From contig JASLAV010000775.1 of assembly GCA_030146905.1 (NCBI GenBank), forward strand, positions 1-5,171: DNA of 5,171 bases. Direction: 5' to 3'. Position numbers and translations under genes: made by a program. This document shows, piece after piece, positions 5,104 to 5,171 of this stretch. Every line of letters starts with the position of its first letter. The first letter of the stretch is position 1. Source of the stretch: Lentzea sp. GTDB lineage: Bacteria; Actinomycetota; Actinomycetes; Mycobacteriales; Pseudonocardiaceae. The notes below the pieces were generated by a model. That model made no database searches. It saw only the letters and a list, made by a program, of their open reading frames with translations, and was not told the DNA's origin.

Positions 5104-5171
5104 ATGGCCACCGAGGTTCACAACGGCATGTCCGCGGCCGACCTGACCGGCGTCACGTGGACCAAGAGCTC
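5104..5171 (+). CDS. DUF397 domain protein, N-terminal part
   Basis: Only the first 22 codons are inside the window, and the gene runs off the right end. The reading MATEVHNGMSAADLTG ends in 'VTWTKSS' (the last serine inferred from TC at the window edge). The W-x-K-S-S motif is the opening signature of DUF397 proteins, which are normally about 60-80 aa. GGAAGG at 5091-5096 is a good ribosome site 7 nt before the ATG. DUF397 proteins are small partners of Scr1-like XRE regulators; pairing with the gene at 4099 is standard. Here the two genes are separated by 129 bp containing a promoter/operator, so the DUF397 gene can be expressed on its own. The family call relies on a short motif plus context. 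Confidence 0.87.
   Translation, partial: MATEVHNGMSAADLTGVTWTKS

Noticed and set aside
3946..5121. 391-aa open frame on the minus strand
   Set aside because: Antisense to the clear XRE gene and its control regions; composition is shadow-like and it crosses the operator palindromes.
3052..5171. Established toxin-antitoxin or defence system
   Set aside because: XRE-DUF397 pairs have been discussed in that light, but the DUF397 gene is cut at 22 codons and nothing in the sequence shows toxicity or phage defence, so I did not claim it.

Overview
The window is high-GC DNA with strong third-position G/C bias, ATGA-type start/stop overlaps and an XRE (DUF5753)/DUF397 pair. These point to a filamentous actinomycete. 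Pseudonocardiales of the Saccharothrix, Lentzea or Actinosynnema type is my guess, but the sequence alone does not prove it. No rRNA, tRNA, CRISPR array or transposase gene is visible.

Left part (1-197): a gene-free stretch with a nested palindromic repeat cluster at 1-141. It holds two 22-bp-spaced repeats on each side, in opposite orientation, around a 17-bp hairpin. A less GC-rich operator-like segment at 144-183 follows, directly in front of the first gene.

Middle part (198-2949, + strand): a compact four-gene operon. It encodes a cysteine-free ArsR-like winged-helix regulator, an SRPBCC/AHSA1-type protein, a six-helix DUF998 membrane protein and an alpha/beta hydrolase. The first three are start/stop coupled and the fourth follows after 15 bp. 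ArsR-SRPBCC pairing is a familiar arrangement. The likely picture is an autoregulated cassette that senses or handles a small, probably hydrophobic, molecule, but the ligand cannot be read from the sequence. A strong GC hairpin at 2993-3045 separates this operon from the convergent gene on its right and could stop transcription from both sides.

Right part (3052-5171): a PF04672-type SAM-dependent methyltransferase on the minus strand is divergent from an Scr1-like XRE regulator (HTH + DUF5753). After a 129-bp gap comes the start of a DUF397 gene, cut by the window end. The gap holds the most striking regulatory structure here: four TGCA-centred palindromes placed symmetrically at 15/24/15 bp over a plausible promoter, framed by a perfect 16-bp inverted repeat. 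This is a strong candidate operator, probably for the adjacent XRE protein. Similar GTGCA half-sites occur in the methyltransferase/XRE divergent region, so the three genes may form one regulatory circuit.
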